This document shows, in pieces, positions 35,081 to 43,554 of a stretch of 64,000 nt of DNA. Location of the stretch: contig NZ_CP111121.1 of assembly GCF_026314945.1 (NCBI RefSeq), forward strand, positions 930,001 to 994,000. The letters are read 5' to 3'. Within the stretch, counting starts at the first letter, position 1. Every line of letters begins with the position of its first letter. The translations under genes were made by a program, and so were the position numbers. The notes beneath the pieces were generated by a model. The model was not told the DNA's origin and made no database searches. It worked only from the letters and a program-made list of their open reading frames with translations. The DNA comes from Chryseobacterium fluminis (GTDB lineage Bacteria; Bacteroidota; Bacteroidia; Flavobacteriales; Weeksellaceae).

Positions 35081-35480
35081 ATGTCTATGACGATTGAAAT
35101 TTTTATTTTACTTTAATAAATTTAAAATATTTTCCGGAAAAGTCAGTTTTTCTTTTGGTAACCGGAATTGTATGGGATCTGATTATAAAAATCAACTGTT
35201 TTCATTATTACTGGCTTCAAGGAGCTGTTTCCCGCTATCCACTCCTACTCCTCGCGCCACAACCTTTCCACCGCATGCTGTGGGGTAACCGTTTCTATCG
35301 GGGCTAAGGTATCTCCCGTCTCTTTCAGCCTTTTTTCGCCTATTAATATTTACGACCTTGCATCAACAGAAATATTTCATCACTTCAACCACATCTGCAG
35401 GCGACTTTTCTCCCCGCAGTAACATAAAAACGGAGCGTAACAATACCCTCCGTTTCCTTCTTAATTATAAATCTGAACAT
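35081..35480. other. 400-bp intergenic region containing repeat copy A
   Basis: Between the sigma operon start and the S9 peptidase end. It contains the repeat copy at 35219-35309; the rest (a T-rich part near 35100-35160 and 35330-35480) shows no gene. Confidence 0.4.
35219..35309 (+). repeat. Dispersed intergenic repeat, copy A
   Basis: Begins AAGGAGCTGTTTCCCGCTAT and ends CTATCGGGGCTAAGG. The ends match those of the inverted copy at 33547-33631 (GCTGTTTCC-GCT-TCC and ATC-GGGCTA-G), while the interior is different and notably GC-richer than the flanks. Confidence 0.55.
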
Positions 35481-37478
35481 TTATTTATTGAAATTTTCAG
35501 CAAAAAATCCTAACATCGATTGATATAATTCGATACGGTTGGCTTCTTTTCCGAATCCGTGTCCCTCATCATATTTTACCATATACGGAACTTCAAAGCC
35601 TTTCGCTCTCAGTGCTTTTACAATCTGATCGGATTCATTGATGTTCACTCTCGGATCGTTGGCTCCCTGAACGACAAATAATGGTTTTTTAATTTTATCG
35701 ATCTGAAAAACAGGAGAGACTTCTTTGGCAATTTTCGCTTCTTCCGGATTATCCAGATCATACCAGATCTGCTTTACCATTTCTTTGTAAGGCTTCCAGT
35801 ATTCCGGGAACGAATCGAAAAAGGTGAAAATGTTTGAAACACCAACATAATCGACTCCACAGGTATACAGCTCCGGTGTTTTGATGAGTCCCATCAAAGT
35901 AGCATAACCACCATGGCTCCCGCCATAAATGGCGATCTTATCTTTATCGATCCAACCCTGTCCAATGGCATATTTTACTCCGTCCTCCACATCATCCATT
36001 GCTTTCCTGCCGATCTGCTTGTACCCCGAGGTCTGAAATTCTTTTCCGTATCCTCCGGAAATTCTGAAATTAACCTGTAATGTGGCATAACCTCTGCTGG
36101 CAAACAATTGGGTTTCAGGGTTGAATCCCCAATGATCCCTGATGCCCTGCGGACCGCCGTGAGGATTAACAATCAAAGGTACTTTTTGGCCCTCTGCAAC
36201 AGCCTTTGGCAAAGTAATATACCCGTGAATGGTCAGCCCGTCCCTACTCTTGAACTCGATTGGACGCATTTCGGCCATATCTTCTTCTTTCAGCTGTGGC
36301 ATCAGATCCAGAAGGAGTTTTATACTTTTTGTCTTGGTATCGTATTCATAATATTTGCCATACAACCTGTCACTGTCTACAACAACTAGAAGTTTGGAAT
36401 CCTGATCATCAGAAGAAACCACATAAAATTCCCGGTCTCCAAATTCAGATCTGAGGTTTTCATTCACTTCTTTATAAAATGCACTCACCGGAATCGTTTC
36501 GTTTTTGACACCTTCATAGCTGATATAGTCTAATTCGTAATTTCTGTTTTTCCCTGCCAGGCTTATGGAACCGACATCAAAAGTGGGATTAGAATAAACT
36601 TCTCTGATAACGGCATTTTTCTTTAAATCATAAAGAACGATCCTAGATTTATCGCTGTCCAGGTTGGTAACAACGTAAGCTTCGTCTTTGTTTTTTGAAT
36701 GGTCATTAAACCTCATCACATTGAAAGTATCTTTCCAGTCAGTCGACTTTAAAAGATTGAATTTGCCGGTCTGTAAATCTTTGTAATAGGTTTTTGTAGT
36801 CAGTCCGTTTTCAAGAACCTTATATCCTCTTAAATTTCCTTCTTTATCAAAAAGATAATCGTCAATCGGGTTTTTGGGATCTTTATTTTCAAACAGCTGG
36901 GTCATTTCGCCCGTCACGAAATTAATTTTATACGGTTCGAAAATCTGCTTATTATTTTTATTCAGGGTAACCACAGCAAAGTCAGTGTCTTTTATGATAT
37001 TGACAAAACCGATCTTTACGCCGTCAAAAGGCGTAAGATCTTTAAGATTTTTACCGTCTATATCTGCAGCATATAAGTGAAGATTTTCGTTTCCTCCTTT
37101 ATCCTGGGTATAAAAGAGACGTTTTTTATTTAACCATCCGTAGCTTCTGATCAGATCCTCTTTTTCTTCCAGTGCCTTGGTGATTGTTCCTGTTTTCAGG
37201 TTTTTCACATAAACATGGTTCTTACTGTCCTTATCTTTTTCCTTATAGGAAAGATATTGCCCGTCAGGTGATATTTTAAACTGGGAAGCTTTGGGTCTTG
37301 CAAAATAATCTTCAACTTTATATTTAAAATTTCCTTTATCGTTAGAGATAAGTTTATTTAAAGTAGCTTTAGAAGAGACAAGTGTAGGATCACCCGGTAA
37401 CTTGGAGGCCGGGCTTTGCGCGTTGATCATAATGGCTGTTATTACAATGTGAGCAGTGGTTAATAATTTAGAGTTCAT
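35481..37478 (-). CDS. Exported S9 prolyl oligopeptidase-family peptidase
   Basis: A 665-residue serine peptidase. A signal peptide (MNSKLLTTAHIVITAIMINAQ) points to the periplasm. The first part is a beta-propeller (repeats such as SPDGQYLSYKEKDKDSKNHV and GWLNKKRLFYTQDKGGNENL); the last 260 residues are an alpha/beta hydrolase with nucleophile elbow IAIYGGSHGGYATLMGL, Asp in VVQGANDPRVN and His in YDEGHGFGKE. This fits the acylaminoacyl/dipeptidyl peptidase branch of S9, which trims peptides. It is a monocistronic unit; the plus-strand frames opposite are shadows. Confidence 0.93.
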   Translation of the reverse strand: MNSKLLTTAHIVITAIMINAQSPASKLPGDPTLVSSKATLNKLISNDKGNFKYKVEDYFARPKASQFKISPDGQYLSYKEKDKDSKNHVYVKNLKTGTITKALEEKEDLIRSYGWLNKKRLFYTQDKGGNENLHLYAADIDGKNLKDLTPFDGVKIGFVNIIKDTDFAVVTLNKNNKQIFEPYKINFVTGEMTQLFENKDPKNPIDDYLFDKEGNLRGYKVLENGLTTKTYYKDLQTGKFNLLKSTDWKDTFNVMRFNDHSKNKDEAYVVTNLDSDKSRIVLYDLKKNAVIREVYSNPTFDVGSISLAGKNRNYELDYISYEGVKNETIPVSAFYKEVNENLRSEFGDREFYVVSSDDQDSKLLVVVDSDRLYGKYYEYDTKTKSIKLLLDLMPQLKEEDMAEMRPIEFKSRDGLTIHGYITLPKAVAEGQKVPLIVNPHGGPQGIRDHWGFNPETQLFASRGYATLQVNFRISGGYGKEFQTSGYKQIGRKAMDDVEDGVKYAIGQGWIDKDKIAIYGGSHGGYATLMGLIKTPELYTCGVDYVGVSNIFTFFDSFPEYWKPYKEMVKQIWYDLDNPEEAKIAKEVSPVFQIDKIKKPLFVVQGANDPRVNINESDQIVKALRAKGFEVPYMVKYDEGHGFGKEANRIELYQSMLGFFAENFNK

Positions 37479-37594
37479 AGTCTGATCGATTTGGTCTTAG
37501 GTTATCAATTTACATTTAATTAAAATGAATATCTCTCAATAAGACACTTAAAAAGGACTAAATGTTACAACCCATCTGATCATTTTTAAAATAA

Positions 37595-37624
37595 AAAACG
37601 GATTGTACTTTTACAATCCGTTTT
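37595..37624. terminator. Bidirectional 13-bp terminator
   Basis: AAAACGGATTGTA (37595-37607), loop CTTT, TACAATCCGTTTT (37612-37624), 20 bp beyond the DoxX-like stop codon on the minus strand. Confidence 0.8.
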
Positions 37625-37643
37625 GTTATTATAAATACGGTTT

Positions 37644-38102
37644 TTAATTTAAATAAATTCCAAAATACCATGTCCATGCGATTAATATGATCTGCATGGG
37701 AATTCGCTCTTTATAAAGATAACCCATTCCCGGACCGGAATAATCTGCCTTGAAAAGATTGATTCTTTTTTTAGAAGAATTAATATTGGCCAGAAAAACC
37801 AGAATCAGGAAAATAATCAGAAGAATTGCGGTGAATTCACGAATTGATGGAATCATCAGTCCAATACCGGCAGCAATCTCAATGATTCCGGTGAAATAGA
37901 CCCAAAACATTTTTGCGGGAATAAGGTCAGGAATCATCAGCGCCATCCCCTTTTGGAATTTAAAGTGCGCAAATCCCGTAAAGATGATAAAAGCTGCCAT
38001 CCCCAGATTTCCTGAAAATAAAAAATTCCAGCTTCCCTGATAAAGTTTTGTCCCGACCAGTGCCAGAATGAAAGTAATGATAAGAATTGATAATAGTTTC
38101 AT
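37644..38102 (-). CDS. DoxX-like four-helix membrane protein
   Basis: A 152-residue protein with four hydrophobic segments: an N-terminal signal-like helix (MKLLSILIITFILALVGTKL), a segment with FTGFAHFKFQKGMALMIPDLIP, FTGIIEIAAGIGLMIPSI and a C-terminal LLIIFLILVFLANI. This is the DoxX/DoxD-like layout, with the conserved Gly-Ile-Gly in helix three. DoxX proteins link to thiol or quinone redox chemistry in some systems, but small members are mostly uncharacterised. It is the last gene of a minus-strand run with SRPBCC genes, ending in the terminator at 37595. Confidence 0.75.
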   Translation of the reverse strand: MKLLSILIITFILALVGTKLYQGSWNFLFSGNLGMAAFIIFTGFAHFKFQKGMALMIPDLIPAKMFWVYFTGIIEIAAGIGLMIPSIREFTAILLIIFLILVFLANINSSKKRINLFKADYSGPGMGYLYKERIPMQIILIAWTWYFGIYLN

Positions 38103-38163
38103 GATACCGTATTGTTTTATAAGACCCGGACTGAACCCCGCTAAGGTAATAATCTACAGAAAA

Positions 38164-38610
38164 TTATTTTTCCGCCAGACTTTTCACGATCTCCAGGCCT
38201 TTTATAAAACCTTTATTTATATGATCCGCCCAGTTTTTTTCGACCTGGACTTCTGTATGCAGTTTCGTGTTTCCGTCGAAATCGATCAGAATATACTTTT
38301 CGAAAAATCCGCTCCATTGCTTTACTTCCCTGCTTTCGGTATCCTCGGTACCATCTTTACCGACCATTCCAAGATGCTTAAAAATAACCTGATTGGGCTC
38401 ATCTAAACTGTCAATGGTAGAAACCATTCCTTCGTCATTCATATCCAGGAAATAGGTTTTTCCGCCCACCTTCCAGTCAGATTTCATTTGAGATGGAGAA
38501 TCGGGATTAAAATACTGAGTCCATTGTCCGTATGTTTCGGAATTCCAGAGGATGTCCCAGACCTTCTGTTTGGGAGCTTTGATTACTGTTTCGTATGATA
38601 ATGTTTCCAT
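38164..38610 (-). CDS. SRPBCC (AHSA1-type) domain protein, paralogue 1
   Basis: A 148-residue START/SRPBCC-fold protein: opening strand METLSYETVIKAPKQKVWDILWNSETYGQWTQYF and C-terminal helix NKGFIKGLEIVKSLAEK are typical of the AHSA1/polyketide-cyclase-like group. The fold makes a deep hydrophobic pocket for a lipid, cofactor or aromatic ligand; the ligand is unknown. The neighbouring gene 38716 is a clear paralogue (METLSYE against MESLSFE openings), so one probably arose by duplication. It sits 61 bp after the DoxX-like gene's start in the same direction. Confidence 0.85.
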   Translation of the reverse strand: METLSYETVIKAPKQKVWDILWNSETYGQWTQYFNPDSPSQMKSDWKVGGKTYFLDMNDEGMVSTIDSLDEPNQVIFKHLGMVGKDGTEDTESREVKQWSGFFEKYILIDFDGNTKLHTEVQVEKNWADHINKGFIKGLEIVKSLAEK

Positions 38611-38715
38611 AATTAATTTTGTGATACTGTTTTTTCGGTTCTCGATATGGTATTTACCAATCAGTAGAAACTATATTTTGAAATACTTAACTTTTAAAAG
38701 AAGAACCCAGACGAA

Positions 38716-39144
38716 TTAAAGCTGATTCTCTGCAAGATTTTTCACAATTCCAAGTGCTTTTGGAAATTTCTCCTCAAAAAACTCTTTAAATTCTGTAGGA
38801 GTATGGATTTTTCCCGTTAGTTTGGTTCCGTCTTCATTTTCTTCCAAAAGGTAAGATTCAGAGGCGTCTCCCCAATCCTGCGGAACTTCTATTCCTTCAT
38901 AAATTTCCCCAAGATGTACAAACTTCATTTCCTGATGAGGAATGTTTTTTTCTACACGGCTGTACATTCCGTTCTCATGAGGATCGAAAAACTTAACAAT
39001 ACTTCCTTCCTCCAGTGTTCCCTGGTAAAAAGAGCCTTCCGTAAAGGCTGTAGTCCACTGCCTGTAAGTAATTTCACTCCAGAGTACATCCCATACTCTT
39101 TCCGGTGTTGCATTGATTTCAATTTCAAAACTTAAACTTTCCAT
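38716..39144 (-). CDS. SRPBCC domain protein, paralogue 2
   Basis: A 142-residue SRPBCC protein with opening MESLSFEIEINATPERVWDVLWSEITYRQWTTAF and a closing helix FPKALGIVKNLAEN. It is a paralogue of the gene at 38164. The central part is acidic (YEGIEVPQDWGDASESYLLEENEDG split over two strands), suggesting a different ligand or partner. The upstream gene is an SDR 39 bp away, and all run in one direction, so they may share a transcript. Confidence 0.85.
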   Translation of the reverse strand: MESLSFEIEINATPERVWDVLWSEITYRQWTTAFTEGSFYQGTLEEGSIVKFFDPHENGMYSRVEKNIPHQEMKFVHLGEIYEGIEVPQDWGDASESYLLEENEDGTKLTGKIHTPTEFKEFFEEKFPKALGIVKNLAENQL

Positions 39145-39183
39145 TACTGATATTTGTGGTGTTTATTAAGGTTGAGCAGACTG

Positions 39184-40017
39184 TTATCCGCCTACATAGT
39201 CTCCTCCGTTGATGTGAATAATTTCTCCTGTAATAAAACTGGCATCTTCAGAGGCAAGAAAAACATACGCCGGTGCTACCTCCGATGGCTGCCCTGCTCT
39301 TTTTAACGGATTATCTTTTCCGAATGTAGATACATCATCAAATGTCTCTTTTACAAGCGGGGTCCAGATAGGACCGGGAGCCACCCCATTGACCAGAATT
39401 TTTCTGTCTGCAATATTGGTAGCCAGAGAACGGATGAAAGTGGTAATGGCACCTTTGGTAGCAGAATAATCTACCAGACGATCGCTGCCCCGGTAAGCGG
39501 TAACTGATGTTGTACAGATAATTCTTCCCCCTTTTTTTATCAAGGGCAGAAGATCTCTTGTAAAGGCAATCATTGAAATAATATTGACATTAAAAGTTTC
39601 CTGAATCTGTTCATCTGAAATCTCTTCAATATCATCTTTAGGAAACTGAATTCCGGCGTTATTGACCAGAATATCCAGATTTTTCCAGTCTTTTTTTATT
39701 TTTTCCAAGGATTTTGATCGGAAGGTCTTTTTAGAGATGTCCCCTTTTAATAATATACAGGTCCGCCCTTCTTTTTCAACCAATTTCTGCGTTTCTTTAG
39801 CATCTTTATCACTTTCTTTATAGATAATGGCAATATCCGCACCTTCGCGGGCAAAATGCACCGCAACCGCCTGACCGATTCCGCTGTCTCCACCGGAAAT
39901 AACTGCCTTTTTATTTAATAATTTCCTGCTTCCCAGATAATTGTTCCTTATAATCTCAGGAAGCTGTCCTTCTTTAGGAACTTTTGACTTAGATTGTGAC
40001 TTGTTCTGTGTTTTCAT
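39184..40017 (-). CDS. Short-chain dehydrogenase/reductase
   Basis: About 277 residues from the ATG at 40017, chosen because it begins MKTQNKSQSKSKVPKEGQLP; the longer frame adds 11 residues. The Rossmann signature is AVISGGDSGIGQAVAVHFA, with NNAG in ILVNNAGIQFP, catalytic Ser in ICTTSVTAYRG and YSATK (Tyr and Lys). It belongs to the YghA/YhdG-like glucose dehydrogenase group with the N-terminal Pro-rich extension, mostly stress-induced in other bacteria. It should reduce or oxidise a small carbonyl or alcohol with NAD(P)H. Neighbours are SRPBCC and VOC genes. Confidence 0.9.
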   Translation of the reverse strand: MKTQNKSQSKSKVPKEGQLPEIIRNNYLGSRKLLNKKAVISGGDSGIGQAVAVHFAREGADIAIIYKESDKDAKETQKLVEKEGRTCILLKGDISKKTFRSKSLEKIKKDWKNLDILVNNAGIQFPKDDIEEISDEQIQETFNVNIISMIAFTRDLLPLIKKGGRIICTTSVTAYRGSDRLVDYSATKGAITTFIRSLATNIADRKILVNGVAPGPIWTPLVKETFDDVSTFGKDNPLKRAGQPSEVAPAYVFLASEDASFITGEIIHINGGDYVGG

Positions 40018-40161
40018 AGACCATCTTTTCTGTGTAACATCAAACAGCAAGCCGAAAAAACAAAATAGGAAGTCAAATGAAGCATGAAGTTTTCAGTTTT
40101 AAAGAATCAACTGAAATACTAACTTATTACGGGACTCCCGCTTCCTATCCTGTCAGAATTT

Positions 40162-41028
40162 TTATGAATGATAAGCATTTTCCAAATCCTGAATGATAAT
40201 TTTCTGCATCTTCATCATAGCCTGCACCACTTTCTGAGCCTTAGCCTGATCAGGATCACTCATCAGCTGAATCAGCTTTTTCGGGACAATCTGCCAGCTA
40301 AAGCCATATTTATCTTTGAGCCACCCGCACATGCTTTCCTGCCCTCCGTTTGAGACCAGCTTATTCCAGTATCTGTCAGTCTGTTCCTGGTCATCAGTCA
40401 TCACCACCATTGAAATTCCTTCATTGAAATCAAACTGATGATCATACGAATTATCCATACAGAATAAACTGTATCCGTTAATTACAAAATGTCCAAGCTG
40501 AATATTTTCAGGCGGTTCAGCGGCAGCATGCCCTTCACTCCCGTCTCCGTATCTTAAAATATTTCCAATTTCAGAGTCCGGGAAAACAGCCGTATACAAT
40601 TGCATGGCCTCTGAAGCTTTTCCATTATTGCCGTGAATAAACATCATTGTAGGAATAATTTTCTGCTCACCTTGCTTCTCCCCTAAAAATATCTGCCAGG
40701 TCACCCCATATTGATCCTTTACCCAACCGTACTTTTTACTCCATGAGTAAGAATCCAAAGGCATCAGGGCCATTCCGTCCTCTATGAGCATATCCCAATA
40801 TTTCTGCACCTCATCCTCCGTTTCACATATCACCATAAACGAAACCGAAGCATTTTTTTTGAATTGCGGACCTCCGTCCAAAAGCATTATTTTTTGTCCG
40901 AAAAGTTCTATATTCATGACAACAGGAGTATCTGCTGTAATTTTTCCGTCAAATACTTTACAGTAAAATTCTGAAGATTCTTTTGCATCTCCGTCATACC
41001 AGAGACATGGGAAAATATCATTATTCAT
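40162..41028 (-). CDS. Two-domain VOC (PhnB-like) protein
   Basis: About 288 residues from the ATG at 41028, where MNNDIFPCLWYDGDAKESS begins the family; the frame to 41076 adds 16 residues. It has two tandem PhnB-type VOC domains: residues 1-130 (YCKVFDGKITADTPVVMN, WSKKYGWVKDQYGVTWQI) and 135-270 (YTAVFPDSEIGNILRYGDG, MCGWLKDKYGFSWQIVP). The vicinal oxygen chelate fold binds metal and small ligands; function of PhnB-like pairs is unknown. It is in the cluster of VOC and SRPBCC genes. Confidence 0.85.
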   Translation of the reverse strand: MNNDIFPCLWYDGDAKESSEFYCKVFDGKITADTPVVMNIELFGQKIMLLDGGPQFKKNASVSFMVICETEDEVQKYWDMLIEDGMALMPLDSYSWSKKYGWVKDQYGVTWQIFLGEKQGEQKIIPTMMFIHGNNGKASEAMQLYTAVFPDSEIGNILRYGDGSEGHAAAEPPENIQLGHFVINGYSLFCMDNSYDHQFDFNEGISMVVMTDDQEQTDRYWNKLVSNGGQESMCGWLKDKYGFSWQIVPKKLIQLMSDPDQAKAQKVVQAMMKMQKIIIQDLENAYHS

Positions 41029-41125
41029 ATTGTTTAAATTTTGAATGTCATTTCGGGTAAAGAGAATCAATCTCACCTGTTGTTTAGAAATTAAAGATTC
41101 TCCTTTAAGAATGACAAGTTATATG

Positions 41126-41383
41126 TTAATTACTTTTAAAATAGATATCATTTTCTTTCATATAAATCTTCAGTTTTTGCATTGTATTCTTTCCGAAACC
41201 CTTCAGTTCCATAATTTCCTTTTCAGAATAGCCGGACAACTTTTCAAAAGAATTTATTTTCTCTTTTTCCAGTGCTCTTCTTGCGGATACCGCAATAATA
41301 CCCCGTAAAAAATCTCCTTCTACAACATGACTAACGATACAAACAGAGCGTAAACATTTTGTCATTATTATTAAGTTAATCAT
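41126..41383 (-). CDS. Small RNA-polymerase alpha-CTD-like / helix-hairpin-helix protein
   Basis: An 85-residue protein. The C-terminal 50 residues (SARRALEKEKINSFEKLSG, EKEIMELKGFGKNTMQKLK) match the alpha C-terminal domain and helix-hairpin-helix pattern of small Bacteroidota proteins, where the usual start is SAPARRALEN. The first 30 residues (MINLIIMTKCLRSVCIVSHV) are atypical and may not belong; no other ATG is present. The fold binds DNA or proteins; no function is known. It begins 17 bp after the SRPBCC gene stop, so they may be co-transcribed. Confidence 0.65.
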   Translation of the reverse strand: MINLIIMTKCLRSVCIVSHVVEGDFLRGIIAVSARRALEKEKINSFEKLSGYSEKEIMELKGFGKNTMQKLKIYMKENDIYFKSN

Positions 41384-41400
41384 GATGATTCAAAAGGTGC

Positions 41401-41814
41401 TTAATGATTTTCCACATATTTGTGAAAATTGTTCAGGATTGCGTACCATCCCTCTCTTTGCATTTCCACGGAGTTTTGCTTTTCGGGCTCGAAATTGATG
41501 ATCACTTTTGTGGTGCTGCCATCAATCTGATCAAAAACCACCGCGACCTTTCTGCCATCCGTGATATGATATTCTATCCTTTCATTAGGGATTACCTCAT
41601 CATAAATTCCTTCAAAATCAAATCCGAAACTTCCGTCTTTCGCCTCCATCCGGGTTTTGAATAGTCCCCCCACTCTCAGGTCATTTTCAGACGAAGGGCA
41701 ATGCCAGGTTTCGTTAGCGAAATTCCATCTGGTGATATGCTCGGGCTTGTTGTAGTACTCCCAAACCTTGTCCACAGGAGCTAAAATCGTAATATCAATC
41801 TTAATAGGTTCCAT
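41401..41814 (-). CDS. SRPBCC (AHSA1-type) domain protein, third copy
   Basis: A 137-residue SRPBCC protein. The opening MEPIKIDITILAPVDKVWEYYNKPEHITRWNFA and the strand ETWHCPSSENDLRVGGLFKTR are typical of the group that includes YndB/CalC-like proteins; the C-terminal helix is WYAILNNFHKYVENH. A hydrophobic-pocket ligand is expected. It belongs to the same minus-strand run as the two SRPBCC genes near 38-39 kb and lies between a PhnB-like VOC gene and the alpha-CTD-like gene. Confidence 0.85.
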   Translation of the reverse strand: MEPIKIDITILAPVDKVWEYYNKPEHITRWNFANETWHCPSSENDLRVGGLFKTRMEAKDGSFGFDFEGIYDEVIPNERIEYHITDGRKVAVVFDQIDGSTTKVIINFEPEKQNSVEMQREGWYAILNNFHKYVENH

Positions 41815-41891
41815 ATAATATCTTTAATAATGCAGTGATAAGGGTAACTCACATTCAGCCACCCTTTGCTTAATTTAGTTTAAATATAAGA

Positions 41892-42323
41892 TTATTTTGT
41901 GTATTCTTCATTATAGTTCACCATCCAATGAACACCGAATTGATCCTGAAAACTTCCGAAATAATCTCCCCAAAACTGATCTTCAATCGGCATCTCAATA
42001 TTTCCTCCCTCTGAAAGACCTTTGAAAAGCCTGTCTGCCTCATCTCTGGACTCCGTAAAAATGGATACGTAATTGTTGTTTCCGATATCCAGCCTCTGTC
42101 CAAAACCGGGAACAATGTCAGAAGCCATCAGCAAATCGTTACCGATCGGGAGGGAGATATGCATTACTCTGTTTTTTTCTTCATCCGATAAGTGTTCAGT
42201 TCCAGGTGCGCTTCCCATTTTGTAAACTTCCCCGAGAAATTCACCACCAAAAACAGATTTATAGAAGGTAAAAGCTTCTTCGGCTTTTCCATCAAAATTG
42301 AGGTACGGATTTAATTTAGCCAT
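41892..42323 (-). CDS. Single-domain VOC (PhnB-like) protein
   Basis: A 143-residue VOC protein: MAKLNPYLNFDGKAEEAFTFYKSVFGGEFL, then HLSDEEKNRVMHISLPIG and a closing EDQFWGDYFGSFQDQFGVHWMVNY. These are standard PhnB/glyoxalase-type signatures, with His and Glu in metal-binding positions. The family is widespread and mostly without assigned reaction. It is part of the VOC/SRPBCC run; a tandem duplicated non-coding stretch lies just upstream (42379-42600). Confidence 0.87.
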   Translation of the reverse strand: MAKLNPYLNFDGKAEEAFTFYKSVFGGEFLGEVYKMGSAPGTEHLSDEEKNRVMHISLPIGNDLLMASDIVPGFGQRLDIGNNNYVSIFTESRDEADRLFKGLSEGGNIEMPIEDQFWGDYFGSFQDQFGVHWMVNYNEEYTK

Positions 42324-42378
42324 GATATTTTATTTTTAAAGTTTGAATTTTTATTTGAGATGTTTGATCTGCACGAGA

Positions 42379-42600
42379 TTATCTTGGGCTACCTACTTCA
42401 TCGTTAAGTTTTTCCCGCAGATAACGCGGATGACGCAGATCTTTTTATATTTTTCGTTAATAAATCTGCATAATCTCATAAATCTGAGGTAGATTATTTT
42501 AAACTACCTGCTTGGCTTTAGTTTCTCTCACAGATAACGCGGATGACGCAGGTTTTTTTATATTTTCAGGTAAAATCAGCGTAACTCGTTAAAGTATCTG
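42379..42600. repeat. Tandem duplication of a 110-bp non-coding unit
   Basis: Two units share CAGATAACGCGGATGACGCAG (at about 42421 and 42535), then TTTTTATATTTT, and weaker similarity upstream (CTACCTRCTT). Spacing is about 114 bp. The CAGATnACGCnGATnACGCAG type is an intergenic repeat style seen in Bacteroidota. It fills most of the 309-bp gap between two VOC genes. Confidence 0.6.
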
Positions 42601-42632
42601 TAATTTTTTGAGTTCTTATGCAGATGTCGTTA

Positions 42633-43046
42633 TTATTTGTATTCCTGAGGCATTTGAGAAGAATCCGCAAATGTTACATTCCAGCCATGACCATTGATAT
42701 CCCAGAAGGAGTTGTGATACATCCAGCCATAATCCTGCGGTTCCTCGTGCTGATAAGCACCGTTCGCCACCGCTGCGTTTACGATCTTGTCCACCTCTTC
42801 GCGACTGTTTAACCCGATGGCAAGCAAAACCTGTGTTGTATCTCCTTTCGGAACCGGCCTTTCTGAAAAAGTCTGAAAATATTCTTCCGTTATAAACATC
42901 ACATAAATATGGTCGCTCATGATAATGCACACCGCTCGCTCATCTGAAATCTGCTCATTAACAGAGAATCCGATATTGATCCAGAATTCTTTTGTTTTCT
43001 GAATATCTTTGACCGGAAGATTGACATAAATCTGGTTAATTTTCAT
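42633..43046 (-). CDS. VOC (glyoxalase/bleomycin-resistance type) protein
   Basis: A 137-residue VOC protein: MKINQIYVNLPVKDIQKTKEFW, IMSDHIYVMFITEEYFQTF and a C-terminal NSFWDINGHGWNVTFADSSQM. Intact, unlike the neighbouring paralogue at 43068. The pattern is that of the glyoxalase superfamily group often annotated as extradiol dioxygenase-like. Reaction unknown. It lies 22 bp before the frameshifted paralogue and is read in the same direction, so the pair is a tandem duplication. Confidence 0.87.
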   Translation of the reverse strand: MKINQIYVNLPVKDIQKTKEFWINIGFSVNEQISDERAVCIIMSDHIYVMFITEEYFQTFSERPVPKGDTTQVLLAIGLNSREEVDKIVNAAVANGAYQHEEPQDYGWMYHNSFWDINGHGWNVTFADSSQMPQEYK

Positions 43047-43067
43047 CTGTATATTTTAATTAAATAA

Positions 43068-43479
43068 TTATTTTTTGTCTGTAATCTTGGACGCATCAGC
43101 AAACATCACTTCCCATTGATGTCCGTTTATATCGGAAAAAGCACTTTGATACATCCAGACATGATCCTGAGGTTCGCTATATGCTGAGCCTCCATTTTCG
43201 ATCGCTGTTTTCACCATAATATCCACTTCCTCACGACTGTTGACAGCGATAGCAAGAAGCGTCTGTAGTTTCTCCTCCAGCCACAGGTCTGTCTGTAAAA
43301 GTGCTGAAAAAGTCTTTCTTTAAAAACATTATGTAGATATGGTTTTCTTTCATGACAACACAAATCGCTTTTTCGTCTGAGTAGTGTTCATTGATTGAAA
43401 AACCTAATGTTGTCCAGAAAGCTCTTGTTTCCTGAACATCTTCAACAGGAAGATTGACATAGATCTGATTGATTTCCAT
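43068..43479 (-). pseudogene. Frameshifted VOC gene, tandem paralogue of 42633
   Basis: The first 82 codons (MEINQIYVNLPVEDVQETRAFW) follow the neighbour, then the frame changes at GETTDASC. Moving one frame gives LLAIAVNSREEVDIMVKTAIENG, later WMYQSAFSDINGHQWEVMFAD, ending TAA at 43068, in register with the paralogue. Comparison with GDTTQVLLAIG suggests two bases (AC in an ACACA run) are missing near 43260. The rest is unchanged, so the event is recent or a sequencing error. Confidence 0.8.
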
Positions 43480-43554
43480 TTTGTAATTTTTAGTCTTAAC
43501 TTTTAACCGAAATTACTGAGTCTTTATGAAAATCAGCTTGCCATAAGACAAGAT

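Noticed and set aside
42616..42930. Second minus-strand frame over the VOC gene at 42633
   Set aside because: Shadow frame in a coding region; the VOC frame has the clear family match.
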